A DNA stretch of 64,000 bases from Diabrotica undecimpunctata (Eukaryota > Arthropoda > Insecta > Coleoptera > Chrysomelidae), in NCBI RefSeq assembly GCF_040954645.1, contig NC_092803.1:67304427-67368426 (forward strand), written 5' to 3'. The translations under genes were made by a program, and so were the position numbers. Shown here piece after piece: positions 11,584 to 21,215 of this stretch. A model generated the notes under the pieces. That model was not told the origin of the DNA and ran no database searches. It worked only from the letters and a program-made list of their open reading frames with translations. Position 1 is the stretch's first letter, and each line of letters opens with the position of its first letter.

Positions 11584-12055
11584 TCATATACTATGTAAAC
11601 TAAAAATAATTTGACCAAAATCAGAATTTGATATTACATCGAAAAGCCAATCTTCAATACTTACAATATCTTGTTCAACAAAAAATAAATTAGATCTATG
11701 AAATTGTAACCTTTCGCATATCATGGACAAACTGGCTCTATGTAGAATGTTGTCCAATCTTCTACTTGAATATGCTTGACGTAACTTCAAGCCATTTGGT
11801 ATTAGGTTGTTGTCTCTACATCCCCGTAAAAATTTGATGGAATTTTGATAATGTTTCTTGTAAAAAATTTCTAATCTCCGAAAATTTTGAATAACGCTGG
11901 GCCCATAACAGTTTCTTAATATTGTTCTGAAGCTATTTTCTTGTGGCATGTTAGAGTAATTACTGTTTAAATGGGAATAAGCCACAATTAAAGATTAAAG
12001 TACGTTTATTGACGTTTCAATTTCCACTTCGGAAATTGTTCTCAAAATACAAACA
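11584..12055 (-). pseudogene. Penelope-like element: terminal repeat plus N-terminus
   Basis: An open - strand frame (11584-11985) reads AYSHLNSNYSNMPQENSFRT, then CYGPSVIQNFRRLEIFYKK and FLRGCRDNNLIPNGLKLRQ. This is a pattern I associate with the N-terminal region of Penelope-like reverse transcriptases. Upstream on the same strand (12055-11986) is a terminal-repeat-like stretch with an inverted AATTTCC/GGAAATT stem followed by GAAACGTC. The same stretch recurs near 21060 and 22660. The RT domain itself is missing. Confidence 0.6.
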
Positions 12056-12093
12056 CTGTTTATTAGTACTTTGGTTGCTAATTTTAGTGTTGT

Positions 12094-12222
12094 GTTTAAT
12101 AAATTAATTTCTGTGTAGTTCTTCGGATACGATTTCTCTCGCTTTTTGAAGAGATGAATTAGGATGCTTGGTCTTTATTTTTATGATATTCTGTGTTGTT
12201 CTATTATTTTTTAGTTTAGTTT
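12094..12222 (+). repeat. Left copy of a 129-bp direct repeat
   Basis: This segment (GTTTAATAAATTAATTTCTG through TTTTTTAGTTTAGTTTA) is repeated at 12475-12604 with roughly 7-8% difference by eye. The two copies bracket a single LINE tail. Confidence 0.8.
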
Positions 12223-12474
12223 ACGGTGGGCAGGGCACGTGGACGGCATGCATGAGAATAGAATCCCCAGAAAATTACTAAATGCAAGAATGCTGGGAAA
12301 AAGACCTGTTGGAAGACCTAAAAAGAGATGGGAAGACGAAGTCGATGAGGATGCCAGGAACTGCCTGGGAACGCGTTCATGGAAAAGAACAGCGGTAAAT
12401 CGAAATGATTGGAGAAGCCTGTTGAAGGAGGCCAAGGCCCGATTTGGGCTAAAGTGCCATTAAATGAATGGATG
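12223..12474 (+). pseudogene. LINE ORF2 tail between direct repeats
   Basis: The + strand is open for NRIPRKLLNARMLGKRPVGR, KKRWEDEVDEDARNCLGTRS, then DWRSLLKEAKARFGLK ending CH-stop. This is a well-preserved C-terminus of a Jockey/RTE-type LINE, upstream part beginning GWAGHVDGMH. The 3' end is followed by AAATGAATGGATG and then the right direct repeat. It may be a severely 5'-truncated insertion that made an unusually long target duplication. Confidence 0.75.
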
Positions 12475-12604
12475 GTTTAATACATTAATTCCTGTGTAGT
12501 TCTTCGGATACGATTTCTCTAGGTTTTTAAAGAAATGAATTAGGATGCTTGGTCTTTATTTTTATGATATTCTGTTTTGTTCTATTATTTTTTAGATTAG
12601 TTTT
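12475..12604 (+). repeat. Right copy of the 129-bp direct repeat
   Basis: Partner of 12094-12222; see that entry. The match ends near 12604, where GATTAGTTTTAA replaces the LINE start. Confidence 0.8.
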
Positions 12605-12639
12605 AATATTTGTTTAATTAGATCTGGTCCTCCGTACTT

Positions 12640-13050
12640 TAGGAGCATATAAGATATTCCAGAAATGTTAAATGAAGAAATGCAGGCTGCTCTTAAACAA
12701 ATGAATAGTAAAAATAAATACAGGAGAAAAACGAATTATATGTGAAATGTTAAAAATGAGATCAGTTATCCAGAAATCTGTGCAAACTCTTTTTAATAAA
12801 TATTTGCAGGAAGGCAGCAAACCGGATGTATGGAAAACAATTATACAAACTCCTCACGAACATTATCAGCAATAGATTTACTAGTAAATGCGGCAAATAT
12901 CAACCAGTAGAGCAGCAGAATGTAGAAAAGGGTTTAGCACCATTGATCATCTACAGACTATAAAAACATCAATAGAAAAGACCACCGAATACAATATTTG
13001 TTTTCACTTGGTCTTCAATGATTTTCACAATGTTATTTCATTCAGTTAAA
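12640..13050 (+). pseudogene. LINE RT fragment
   Basis: The + strand in shifting frames shows IPEMLNEEMQAALKQMNSKN, LFNKYLQEG with PDVWK, YQPVEQ, then STIDHLQTIKTSIEKTTEYN and a remnant of the IDFHKAFD palm motif (FNDFHNV). The order matches an RTE/CR1-type RT from the linker to the first catalytic Asp. It stops before the YxDD box. Confidence 0.65.
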
Positions 13051-13555
13051 ACGTGGGCCTTCATACTAGAATAGATATACAAACCTACTAAACAATATAC
13101 ATTAAGGTTTCTTTTTATGCTGATTATTTTTATGCGATTTTAAAGTTAAGCGGTTTGTATTTCATCCAAAAATGTACCCAAAAGTTTCTATTATTAACTA
13201 TTATAAATAAATATTAACTATTCACATCTAGATGTCAGTTAAGTGAGAGTTCGCAATTCGGGGATTCTCTTGTTACATGACGTCCCTATTACATCATTGC
13301 GAGTTTCGCATTGAGAGGTATAACCTGTCATTGTTTTAAAATCATTTTTCTCTTTGTGGTGCTTAGTTTTATAATAAGTTATTTGAAATTTTGCTGATTA
13401 CAAGTTTTAATATAATATAATAAGCAACACGGTTTTTGGATTGAAACGTTTCAAGTGAGTGTCGTAAAGTTTTTGCCATCCTAAAGAGGTTTTTGCCATC
13501 TCAATATCATAAGTCTAATTTTACTTAATTCTTTTTTTAAGATTTTAATTGGCCC
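13051..13555. other. Spacer upstream of the Tigger transposase
   Basis: No coding sequence was recognised. It probably includes the 5' non-coding end of the Tigger-like transposon, but no terminal inverted repeat could be matched. Confidence 0.35.
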
Positions 13556-14760
13556 AATGGAGAAAAAAACATCAAAGACAATCAATTTTGTTGAAATCGA
13601 AAATTGCAATTTTAGATCGCTTAGGAAAAGGAGAAGGATCTACAGCAATTGGAAAACATTTTAATTTAGGCGAATCAACTGTCGAATCAAGAGCAATTAA
13701 AAAGAATTAAGTTGCTATAAGAAAGTCTATAATTTCTGGTACAAAATTACGCGCCAAATTTACATCTTACTCAAGGGATGTATTATTACAAAGAACAGAA
13801 AAAGCCATCGCAATTTGGATTAACGAACAAATTCAAAGAAGAAGTGTTTATTTATTCCAGAAAAAATCTCTTCAGTTTTATGAGTTAATGAAACAGTCAG
13901 ATCCACCAACTTCCACTTTCCAAGCTAGTAAAGAATTTTCAGCTAGCAAAGAACGGCTAAGCAAGTTTATAAAAAGAAATGCACTTCATAATATCAAGAT
14001 AACATGAGAAAATGCTACAGAAAATGAAGCGGTAGCAAAAATATTTCCACAGGAGGTAGCGAAAATTATTAAAGATGGGGACTATTATGCCGATCAAGTA
14101 TTTAAGGCTAATGAAACGAGACTGTATTAAAAAAATTGCCTAACAGTACTTACATCGCAAAGGATAAAAAAACTGCAAGTGAACATAAAGCAAGTAAAGA
14201 TCAAGTAACATTATTACATATTTTGTAGCAATGCATCAGGAGATCGGACGTTGAAACCGCTCTTAATAAATAAATCTCTTAGATTTAAAACAACTGCCAG
14301 TGCATTGGATGGCTAACAAGAAAGTCTGGGTGACAACAGCTGTTTTACAGAATCGTTCAATAATTACTTCGTGCCAGAATTAGAAGCCTAGTTGAAGGAA
14401 AAATTTCTCGATTTTAAAGTTTTATGTATTATTGACAATATAGCATGTCATCCAGACTTAAAACATCCAAAGGTTCAAATAGTATTTTTTCCGCCCGATA
14501 CAACAAGCCTTATTCAGCCATTAGATCAAGGCATAATTGCAACGTTTAAAAAATATTATGTAAAAGCAACTTACAAATCCATTGTGAGTGAACTAGAAAA
14601 TGAGCCCTTAACAGTAAAAGATGTGTGGAAGCAATTTTCTATTTTTGATTGTTTGATTTATGTTGCATCTGCTTCCGCTCAAATAAGACCAAGAACTTTA
14701 AATGTCTGCAATTATATTAAGAGTTGCACACATTTGCAGACAAAAAGTCTGTAAATATAT
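13556..14760 (+). pseudogene. Tigger/pogo-type transposase, broken
   Basis: It starts MEKKTSK and, after a frameshift, includes a CENP-B-like helix-turn-helix (ILDRLGKGEGSTAIGKHFN) and a middle with NSTYIAKDKKTASEHKASKD. The best-preserved part, 14392-14754, has LCIIDNIACHPDL, then VFFPPDTTSLIQPLDQGIIA and FKKYYVKATYKSI. That is the DNxPxH and PPNTTSLIQPLDQGVI signature of the Tigger DDE nuclease. The N-terminal two thirds carry many stops. Confidence 0.85.
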
Positions 14761-15062
14761 TAAGAGTTATACAAAGAGCATTGGAACGAAAAATAATGTT
14801 TTACACACAGGAAAATAAATGAAATATATAGATAAAGAAATCGGTCAAAGAACCAAATTTGCAGATGTATGAGGACATATTGCAGAGCTGCAATGACAAC
14901 AGTTGGTACATGTAGCTCGGAGAGATCAAATCAGATGGTCAAGTTACTGGCATACTGGAAAACCAAACAGATACAACAAACAATGTCAGAAGATCCTCGA
15001 AGAGTTTTTTTAACTCCAATTGAAATTACAATCTATCCAAAAATAAATAATAATAAGTATAT
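14761..15062. other. Spacer with no recognisable gene
   Basis: An open stretch of about 90 codons (14869-15138) has no family resemblance and runs into the SINE, so it is not called as a gene. The sequence may be the 3' end of the Tigger element. Confidence 0.35.
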
Positions 15063-15360
15063 AATAATAGTAATAGTCTCCCGTTTTATACCGCTGTCGC
15101 GGCTTTGGGAGTATAGCAGGGTAGTCTGCTATATCTAGGGCCTACGGTATACAAGGAAGGTAACATGGCCAGTGCTACGCTTCAACCGTCTATTATTACC
15201 CCTGGTTTTACCCAAGGTACTCATTTTTATTCAGGCTGGGTCGACCTGGGGCCTATAGACATTTTTAAAATGTTAAGATGTTCTTGCCGGCGGTAGGATT
15301 CGAACTCCGGACCACCGGCTTGCGAGGCAAGCATCCTACCGCTTGCGCTACGCAGGCCCA
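15063..15360 (-). mobile_element. tRNA-derived SINE
   Basis: On the - strand the element begins at about 15360 with a tRNA-like head: box A region TAGCGCAAGCGG and box B GGAGTTCGAATCC, giving a cloverleaf-like 75-nt start. A GC-rich body follows (CCAGGTCGACCCAGCCTG, GCCGCGACAGCGG), then a tail of TATTATTATTAT. The sequence ATAATAATAAGTA occurs on both sides (about 15045 and 15359), a likely target-site duplication. RNA polymerase III promoter boxes are visible; transposition would depend on a partner LINE. Confidence 0.8.
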
Positions 15361-15655
15361 TAATAATAAGTAATTTGTTTATTTACATAGCGTGTAGGAG
15401 CCTCTTCTAGTGTAGAGTCCTTTTTTATTTAGCAAGTGTAAATGTTACTTATTTATTGTGAATAGTTTAATTAAACAATATGTTAAGTAATAAAATATTA
15501 AAACACAATCACAACTACATATCACATAAATAAGGTAAAATTTAAAATACAAAGGTTTTGGTTAAACATTAAATATGTTTGGTAGATCATTTCGTTTAAA
15601 AAGGTTCAACCTAGGCACGTCATTATCGTCATCGAATAACCGCTTCGCGAGTAAA
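15361..15655. other. Spacer right of the SINE
   Basis: AT-rich, nothing recognised. Confidence 0.3.
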
Positions 15656-15815
15656 TAATTCATGATACAGTACATGAGTAGATGGATGGATAATTTTAAA
15701 AAGTATGAAGGAAGTAGCTGGTTTTAAATAGTACAAGAAAGAGAGCATGGAGAAATATGAAAAAGGTATATGTTCAGCAGTAGACAGACAGTGGCTAAAA
15801 AAGAAGAAGGACTTA
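15656..15815 (+). pseudogene. LINE tail ending in a GAA-type microsatellite
   Basis: The + strand shows RWMDNFKKYEGSSW then RESMEKYEKGICSAVDRQWL, a degraded form of the RWxDDIRKVxGxxWxxxAxxRxxWRxMEEAYVQQW tail. It ends in AAAAAAGAAGAAGG, the simple-sequence tail typical of this LINE group. Confidence 0.6.
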
Positions 15816-15939
15816 CATGACCCAATTAAAAGTCGTGAGAATGAGGAAGGAGAAAAGACCTAAGCAAAGCCGGTCTGGAAACCAAAAGCATATAAAAAAA
15901 CAGACAGATGGACTTGAAATAGTTGCACTAGATGAAGAG

Positions 15940-16245
15940 AGAACAGTGCCGATTACATATTTAGAGTCCCAACAGGCTTTCTTACCGCACATGCACCACT
16001 CAAGAGATACTTGCATATAATGTGACTGTTTCATGAAGACTGTAGCAGCAGACTCTGTAATAGAGGACCTGAATCTATCAGCCATATCTTACATGACTGA
16101 AAGGCATTAGATCTCAAACGGCTTGGCTAGGCGGCAAACACTTGGAGATTATTAAGTGACAACATATATCCAAAAATATATGGTACCCATTTCCTAGACC
16201 TGTACAAGCTGGTATATAAAGTATTTTCGGAGTCCTAGAATGTTG
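15940..16245 (+). pseudogene. LINE RNase H / C-terminal Cys-rich fragment
   Basis: In + frames the text TAHAPLKRYLHIM is followed by CNRGPESISHILHD and KALDLKRLG. It resembles the end of the RNase H domain and the CxxC...HxxxxC knuckle in R1/I/Jockey LINEs (GHCxLxxHLHxMG ... CRxCxExxETxxHxLCxCPALxxxRxxxLG). Stops interrupt it. Confidence 0.5.
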
Positions 16246-17010
16246 GTTTATACGACGGCTTATAAAAAAAAGATAATTTTACTACAGAGCAAAAAGTTGA
16301 ACTCCTTCAAATGCAAAAAAATTAAATTATAATACGTAATCTTTGATTTATTGTAACAAATATCTCTTTTTACCTTTTTGTTTATTCTTTTAAGTATGTC
16401 ATTCACTAATAAGTTTCTCAGTAACAAGATTCTATCTCAATAAAAAATTATAGGAAGTTATCGGAGATTTTATCACTAATATCCCTTCTGTCTATTTTAT
16501 TATTTATCCTAATAGCAAGTGAATCGGTTCCAAAATTACATGTGTTGGAGTTTCATATCTAACAGCTAAAGCCTAACACAACGTATTAATAACAACAATT
16601 TCACGGTATTGCGAAGAGTTAATGATGTGTCATTACTACATTCTTTCCTTTTGTTAATACCTACTTTCTAAAATGTTAAAAATCAATTGGTTATTAATTT
16701 GTTTTGCTGGTTAATTAGCCATTTTTAAATAGGTGCTTATGCTAAAACTTTGTACGATTCCTATGTCTAACGGAAAACTTCTAAATAGGTTTAGGAAATT
16801 TTACGAAATGGAGATTTTTATTTAAATCAGTCTTATAATAAAGAGTTATTCGTTCATGAGGTAAAATAGCTACAGGTAACAGTTTGTTTAAAAACAATAA
16901 TACTGAAAATAAAACCTTTGGTGGGATTTGTAAATATTTTTTAAAGGTTTGTATGTATTATCTGTATATGGATTCTAAGATAATCCATTATTAATACCCG
17001 TACATATCAA
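16246..17010. other. AT-rich spacer, nothing recognised
   Basis: No ORF or repeat family identified in this stretch. Confidence 0.4.
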
Positions 17011-17165
17011 TAATAGAAGATTGGAATGCACCAATAGGTACAGAACAATTAAATGGGCTATACAGGAAACTATGGGAAAATGAAAAGAATGGAAATGGAC
17101 AGACAATGTTGGAATTTTATGAATAATTCCAAAATAGATAACACTTTCTGGAAACTAGCTGTAGA
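17011..17165 (+). pseudogene. LINE endonuclease fragment
   Basis: The + strand begins IEDWNAPIGTEQLNGLYRKL and continues MLEFYE, matching the GDWNAKIG...GxxGLGxxNERGxxLLEF block of LINE endonucleases. It is short and directly followed by Penelope-like sequence. Confidence 0.6.
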
Positions 17166-17189
17166 AGAAAGATATACTTAATAACAAAT

Positions 17190-17460
17190 TATGGTAGAAA
17201 TATGTAGATGATATATGGTCTATTGTATCAAAGTTGTTGGACACATTACTGATGAATATAAACGATAAAAAAAGTCGATAACATTTGCCATAAAAGACAT
17301 ATAATAAATCACCTTTGCTGAATGTTTAAATCTTAGTAAAGGATACTGGATATAAAACTCATGTTTACAGAAAAGCAACGGACACTAACAGATATCTGAC
17401 CCACAAATCAAACTACAACATAAAGATTAAAAACGGAATCATTAAATTATTATATTCTAT
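17190..17460 (+). pseudogene. Penelope-like reverse transcriptase fragment
   Basis: The + strand gives YVDDIWSIVSKLLDTLLMNI and KDTGYKTHVYRKATDTNRYL followed by THKSNYNIKIKNGI. This matches the RYVDD catalytic box, the LDxxxxRxxxGxxxTxVYRKxTHTDRYLxxxSxH motif and the K.GVV segment of Penelope-type RTs. It sits between an endonuclease piece and a tail of an unrelated LINE, so it looks like an insertion or a mosaic. Confidence 0.7.
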
Positions 17461-17494
17461 TATTAAAGAGACAAAATTCCTTATCCTAACAGAA

Positions 17495-17915
17495 ATTTGG
17501 CTGTGAAAGTTGGACAATGGACTCTGAAATAGAAAAAAGAATAGATGCCTTTGAGATGTATATATACAGACGAATGTTGAGGATTCCATGGGTACAAAGA
17601 GTTACTAATGTTGAGGTACTTCGTCGCATGTGTAAACAAAAAGAATTACTAAGAATAATCAAAGAGAGGAAAATGCAATACTTGGGTCATGTGCTGAGAG
17701 GCGAAAGATATGAATTACTTCAAGTTATACTAGAAGGAAAAGTACAGGGCAAAAGATCAGTAGGAAGACGCCAGAACTCGTGGCTGAAAGACCTAAGGAG
17801 ATGGTCCGACCGCTCATCCGCAGAGATCTTTCGCGCAGCAGTTTCCAAAACTACAATTGCCATTTGGATCGCCAACCTTCGAAAGGAGACGGCGCAATGA
17901 GAAGAAGAAGAACAG
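17495..17915 (+). pseudogene. LINE ORF2 C-terminal region
   Basis: An open frame of 127 codons (17517-17900) carries RIDAFEMYIYRRMLRIPWVQ, VLRRMCKQKELLRIIKERKM, QYLGHVLRGERYELLQVILE and GKRSVGRRQNSWLKDLRRW, ending IANLRKETAQ. It is the intact tail of a LINE also seen at 31740-32060 and 46100-46310. It ends in GAGAAGAAGAAGAACAG. Confidence 0.8.
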
Positions 17916-18109
17916 AAATTTACATAGACCATAGGGCGGGATTCTATAACATATGTAAGATATAATAGGAGGAAAATAATAATACCATACACCAATACCA
18001 AAAGAAAAGCATAAAAGAAGAGCAAATAATTACAATAGCAGACAATTAATACCCAGGTTTCTTTATCTAATATTATTTCAGTAACTAATATCAAATCTAA
18101 ATTAAGAGC

Positions 18110-19500
18110 TTCATCATCTCCCATAGTTAACCCAGGTTCAATGAGAACTAGCAAAATTTTAAAACCACCCACGTTCAATGGCTAAACAGAATGAAAAACT
18201 TATTGTTTTCAATTAAAAGCTGCAGCTAGAGCAGATGGCTAGAGTAAGAAGGAAGTGGTAGCTTTCTTAGTAGGTTAGCTTCGATCACAGGCAGTAACCG
18301 TCTTACATTTTCTTACCCAAAATCCATCTAAATCAGGTCTTCCTGCTGACAGTTCGATATCAAAAGCATATTGAAACCCTGCAAGAATTTGACGCAGATA
18401 TTAAAAGATAATTGCATTTGGCGTACTATCAGGCACCTAAAGGTTTTCTGGAACAAATTGGTATACAGGCATTTATAGATGGACTACATAATGTCAAAAT
18501 GCAACAAGCTCTCCAATTACAATACCACAAAACGCTTGATGAAGCACTAATATCAGCCTAGGTGTATGAAGCCTGGACAAAAAATATTTCTACGTTGAGC
18601 CCAAAATTTAAAAGAAATAAGATTTCGAGAAAATTAAGAAGTCAAAATCGCAGATAAACAATCTATTTTTTTCCAGACATCGAGCATACTGCGGAATTTT
18701 CGGATCTTGGATCTTTTCAATTGCGAAAGAATAGAGCATTCCAGAGAATCTTCTGGAATCTGAAGTTGCACATTTGAAGGAGCAACTATCGATTAGTAAA
18801 AATGATATAAAAAGTGACAACGACAGGTGTTTATTTTGCAAAATGATTATTTGAAGACCTATTTGGCAGGAAATGACCAAATACAGTGGAACTGTAAAAG
18901 TCTACTGGACTCAATGGGAATTTCTGTATCTTTCCAATGATTTATTATATCGGAAATAAGTCCCCATGGAGTACGTACAGTTTAACAAGTGGTACTGCCA
19001 AAATCACACATTAAAAGTGAGTTGCAAGAACTTTATAGCAGCCTTTCTGTGGCTCATTTTGGTGTCAAAAGACATTGGCCAGGGTTCCAGACAGATTTTT
19101 ATGGCACAATATCTTTCCGCAGAGGCCCTTGAACGACTTGAAACAAGTACTTAAGAGTTGCAATTAATTCTTTTTCAAAATGGCCCGAAATCGCACTCCT
19201 TCCTAATCAAAAAGTAACTACAGTAGCAGAAACATTCATAACACACGACATATCAAGACATAAAGTTCCTTTAAAGTTGTTATATTCTGATTAAGGGCGA
19301 TATTTTGGATCAGAATTATATCAAAAATTAATAAAAATTTTGGATACCAAAAAAACTTGCACTACTCCTCTTCATCCTTAATCAGACATAATGGTCGAAA
19401 GACATAATAGAACTGTTTGTCAATACCTTTTAATATTTGTCGCTGATAATAAAAAAGATTGAAATACTTTCATTCCTCTATTTCTGTCAGCCTATAGAGG
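18110..19500 (+). pseudogene. Ty3/gypsy remnant: Gag and integrase, RT deleted
   Basis: From 18110 the + strand gives a Gag core (LKPPTFNG, FQLKAAARADG, then IGIQAFIDGLHNVKMQQALQ and YHKTLDEALIS). From about 18890 it gives integrase: QWEFLYLSNDLLYRK, then SFSKWPEIALLPNQKVTTVA, VPLKLLYSD, GRYFGSELYQKL and DIMVERHNRTV, holding remnants of the D,D-35-E centre. Protease, RT and RNase H are absent; the deletion lies around 18610-18880. It resembles, but is far older than, the element at 35879-42941. Confidence 0.75.
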
Positions 19501-20530
19501 TTCCAAGCTTCAAATAAATTTAAGGCAAGGCTCGGCATGCATGTTACAAGTATAACTTTATTATATAAATTATAATTATATAAAAAGAAATACTAAACAT
19601 GTCGGGAGAGTGTCATGAGTTTTTTCCTGTTTTTTTTTTGGACATAATTTACAATAGAGTTACTAACGAAAGAATTTTACAGTGATAATTAAGTGTGCTT
19701 CTCTGTTAAAAGATAAATGACGTGCTACGATTTTTCTGACGGATAATCTTAATTAAAGTTAATTTCATGTAATCGAATAAACTATCTTTCATAAAAGTTG
19801 TCCTAGGAACGTACCTCAAAAATATTGAAAATATCAGCTTAATCTCATCTGCTTTAAAAAGCAGAAAAATTTAAATTTATCTAGATAATCGTGGATGCTA
19901 CAGAAAAAATGTCAAAGTAAACTAACATCAATAAAGATTCAAATTCCTTAAAAAAAATACGTGAAAAACAATGTGGGGTATATAGTAAAAAGGAGACTAT
20001 ATGCAGATTAGATAAATGAACAAAAAAATAGAATAACAAAAATAGGAATTTTTAGGAATAGGAAAAGAAGTTACTGAAGAAAGTAGTATAAGCTAAAAAA
20101 ACGTAAAAGAAGAACTGTAGAACCAGAAAAAAGCTACGATAATAGAATCAAAGAGCTCCGAATAAAAAGTTGTAAAAGTTAAGAAGAAATGGAACTTTGG
20201 TCGAAGTATGGTAAAGCGTGGACATTATAGTAGATTGGCAAATACATTAGCAAATTAAGAAACTAATTTGAACGACACTACACTACCTAGATTTTTCTAA
20301 AAGTCGAACTCCTAGAATTATTAATATCTTGCGATGCTATATTTTGAATATGTTCAATTTTGTTTTTTGTTCAAGTATTTGAACAAAAAACAAACATAAC
20401 TTTAAATATCCTTTGTATTTTGTTATGTAAATGTTATGTTACGTAAATAAAAAGCTCCAAGCAATTAGGGAATATCATATAAAAAAGATTATCACAAATT
20501 TCTTAACAAAACACTGTATGAAGATAAAAA
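19501..20530. other. AT-rich spacer with unassigned sequence
   Basis: No recognisable coding region. A short inverted match (GTTCAAGTATTTGAAC) lies at about 20370-20385. Confidence 0.35.
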
Positions 20531-20534
20531 AAAT

Positions 20535-20850
20535 ATGAACCACCATAAAAGTGCAGGAGCCAAAGACATCCCTGTAAAAGTTATTAACCATGGGAGAAGC
20601 ACTTAAAGTCTCGGTATGTAACCTTTTCCTAAAAATATGAGAACGGGAAAAAATAGAGAGGAAAACGAGGTCAAAATATGGAAAGACGCAATAGTATGTC
20701 CAATAAAAGAATTACTCATCTATATGTAAACCATAAGCTTTGGCAAAAATCATAAGAAACAGGTTGGACAAATATCTAAATGAACAGATTGGGGAATACC
20801 ACAAAAGATTCAAATAAAGAGATCGAGCTTTGATAAAATTTTGTTTCATT
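20535..20850 (+). pseudogene. LINE RT fragment
   Basis: The + strand shows AGAKDIPVKVINHG, GEALKVSVCNLFLKIWE-like text, EVKIWKDAIVCPI, ISFGKNHKKQVGQ in a shifted frame, and RNRLDKYLNEQIGEYHKRF. This corresponds to RT blocks 1-3 (AGxDxIPAELxKxG ... WKxAxIxPIxKKGD ... LxNRLxxYxxxxIGExQxGFR). It ends before the catalytic box. Confidence 0.65.
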
Positions 20851-21034
20851 GATGTAGAATATCACGTATGAATAACAATTAAAGTTTAATCTCATAGTTA
20901 TCGTTTTCAAACTTAGGATTAGGTAGTAATCCTTATTAAGCATAATAATGCTTATTGCGCTTTTAATTCTAGAAACGATAATGAGAATATTATTATCTAT
21001 ATATTATTATATATTTATCGTTCTCAAAATACTT
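20851..21034. other. Spacer with internal inverted matches
   Basis: TTATCGTTTTC and GAAACGATAATGAGAA recur in opposite orientation here, as in decayed Penelope terminal repeats. No coding sequence. Confidence 0.3.
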
Positions 21035-21215
21035 AATTCATTTTTATATTTTCGGTATTTCGAGAACATTCCCGAAGTGGAAATCAAAACGTCAAAGAAA
21101 CGTATTTTCAACTGAAATTGTAGTTAATTCTCAATAAAGATATTAAACATTAAAATGGTACAAGAAAGTAGCTTCCGAACAATATTAAGGTAATTAGATT
21201 GAGAAGAATGGCATT
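21035..21215 (+). mobile_element. Penelope-like terminal repeat and start of ORF
   Basis: A stretch with TTCGAGAACATTCCCGAAG, then TGGAAATCAAAACGTCAA, is followed by ATGGTACAAGAAAGTAGC encoding MVQESSFRTILR. This is the same arrangement and protein start (MPQENSFRTILR) as the - strand copy at 11584-12055. The ORF dies after about 12 codons. Confidence 0.55.

Noticed and set aside
15282..15360. A genuine tRNA gene on the - strand
   Set aside because: It has box A and B, but the anticodon arm is imperfect and it is fused to a SINE body with tail and target duplications.
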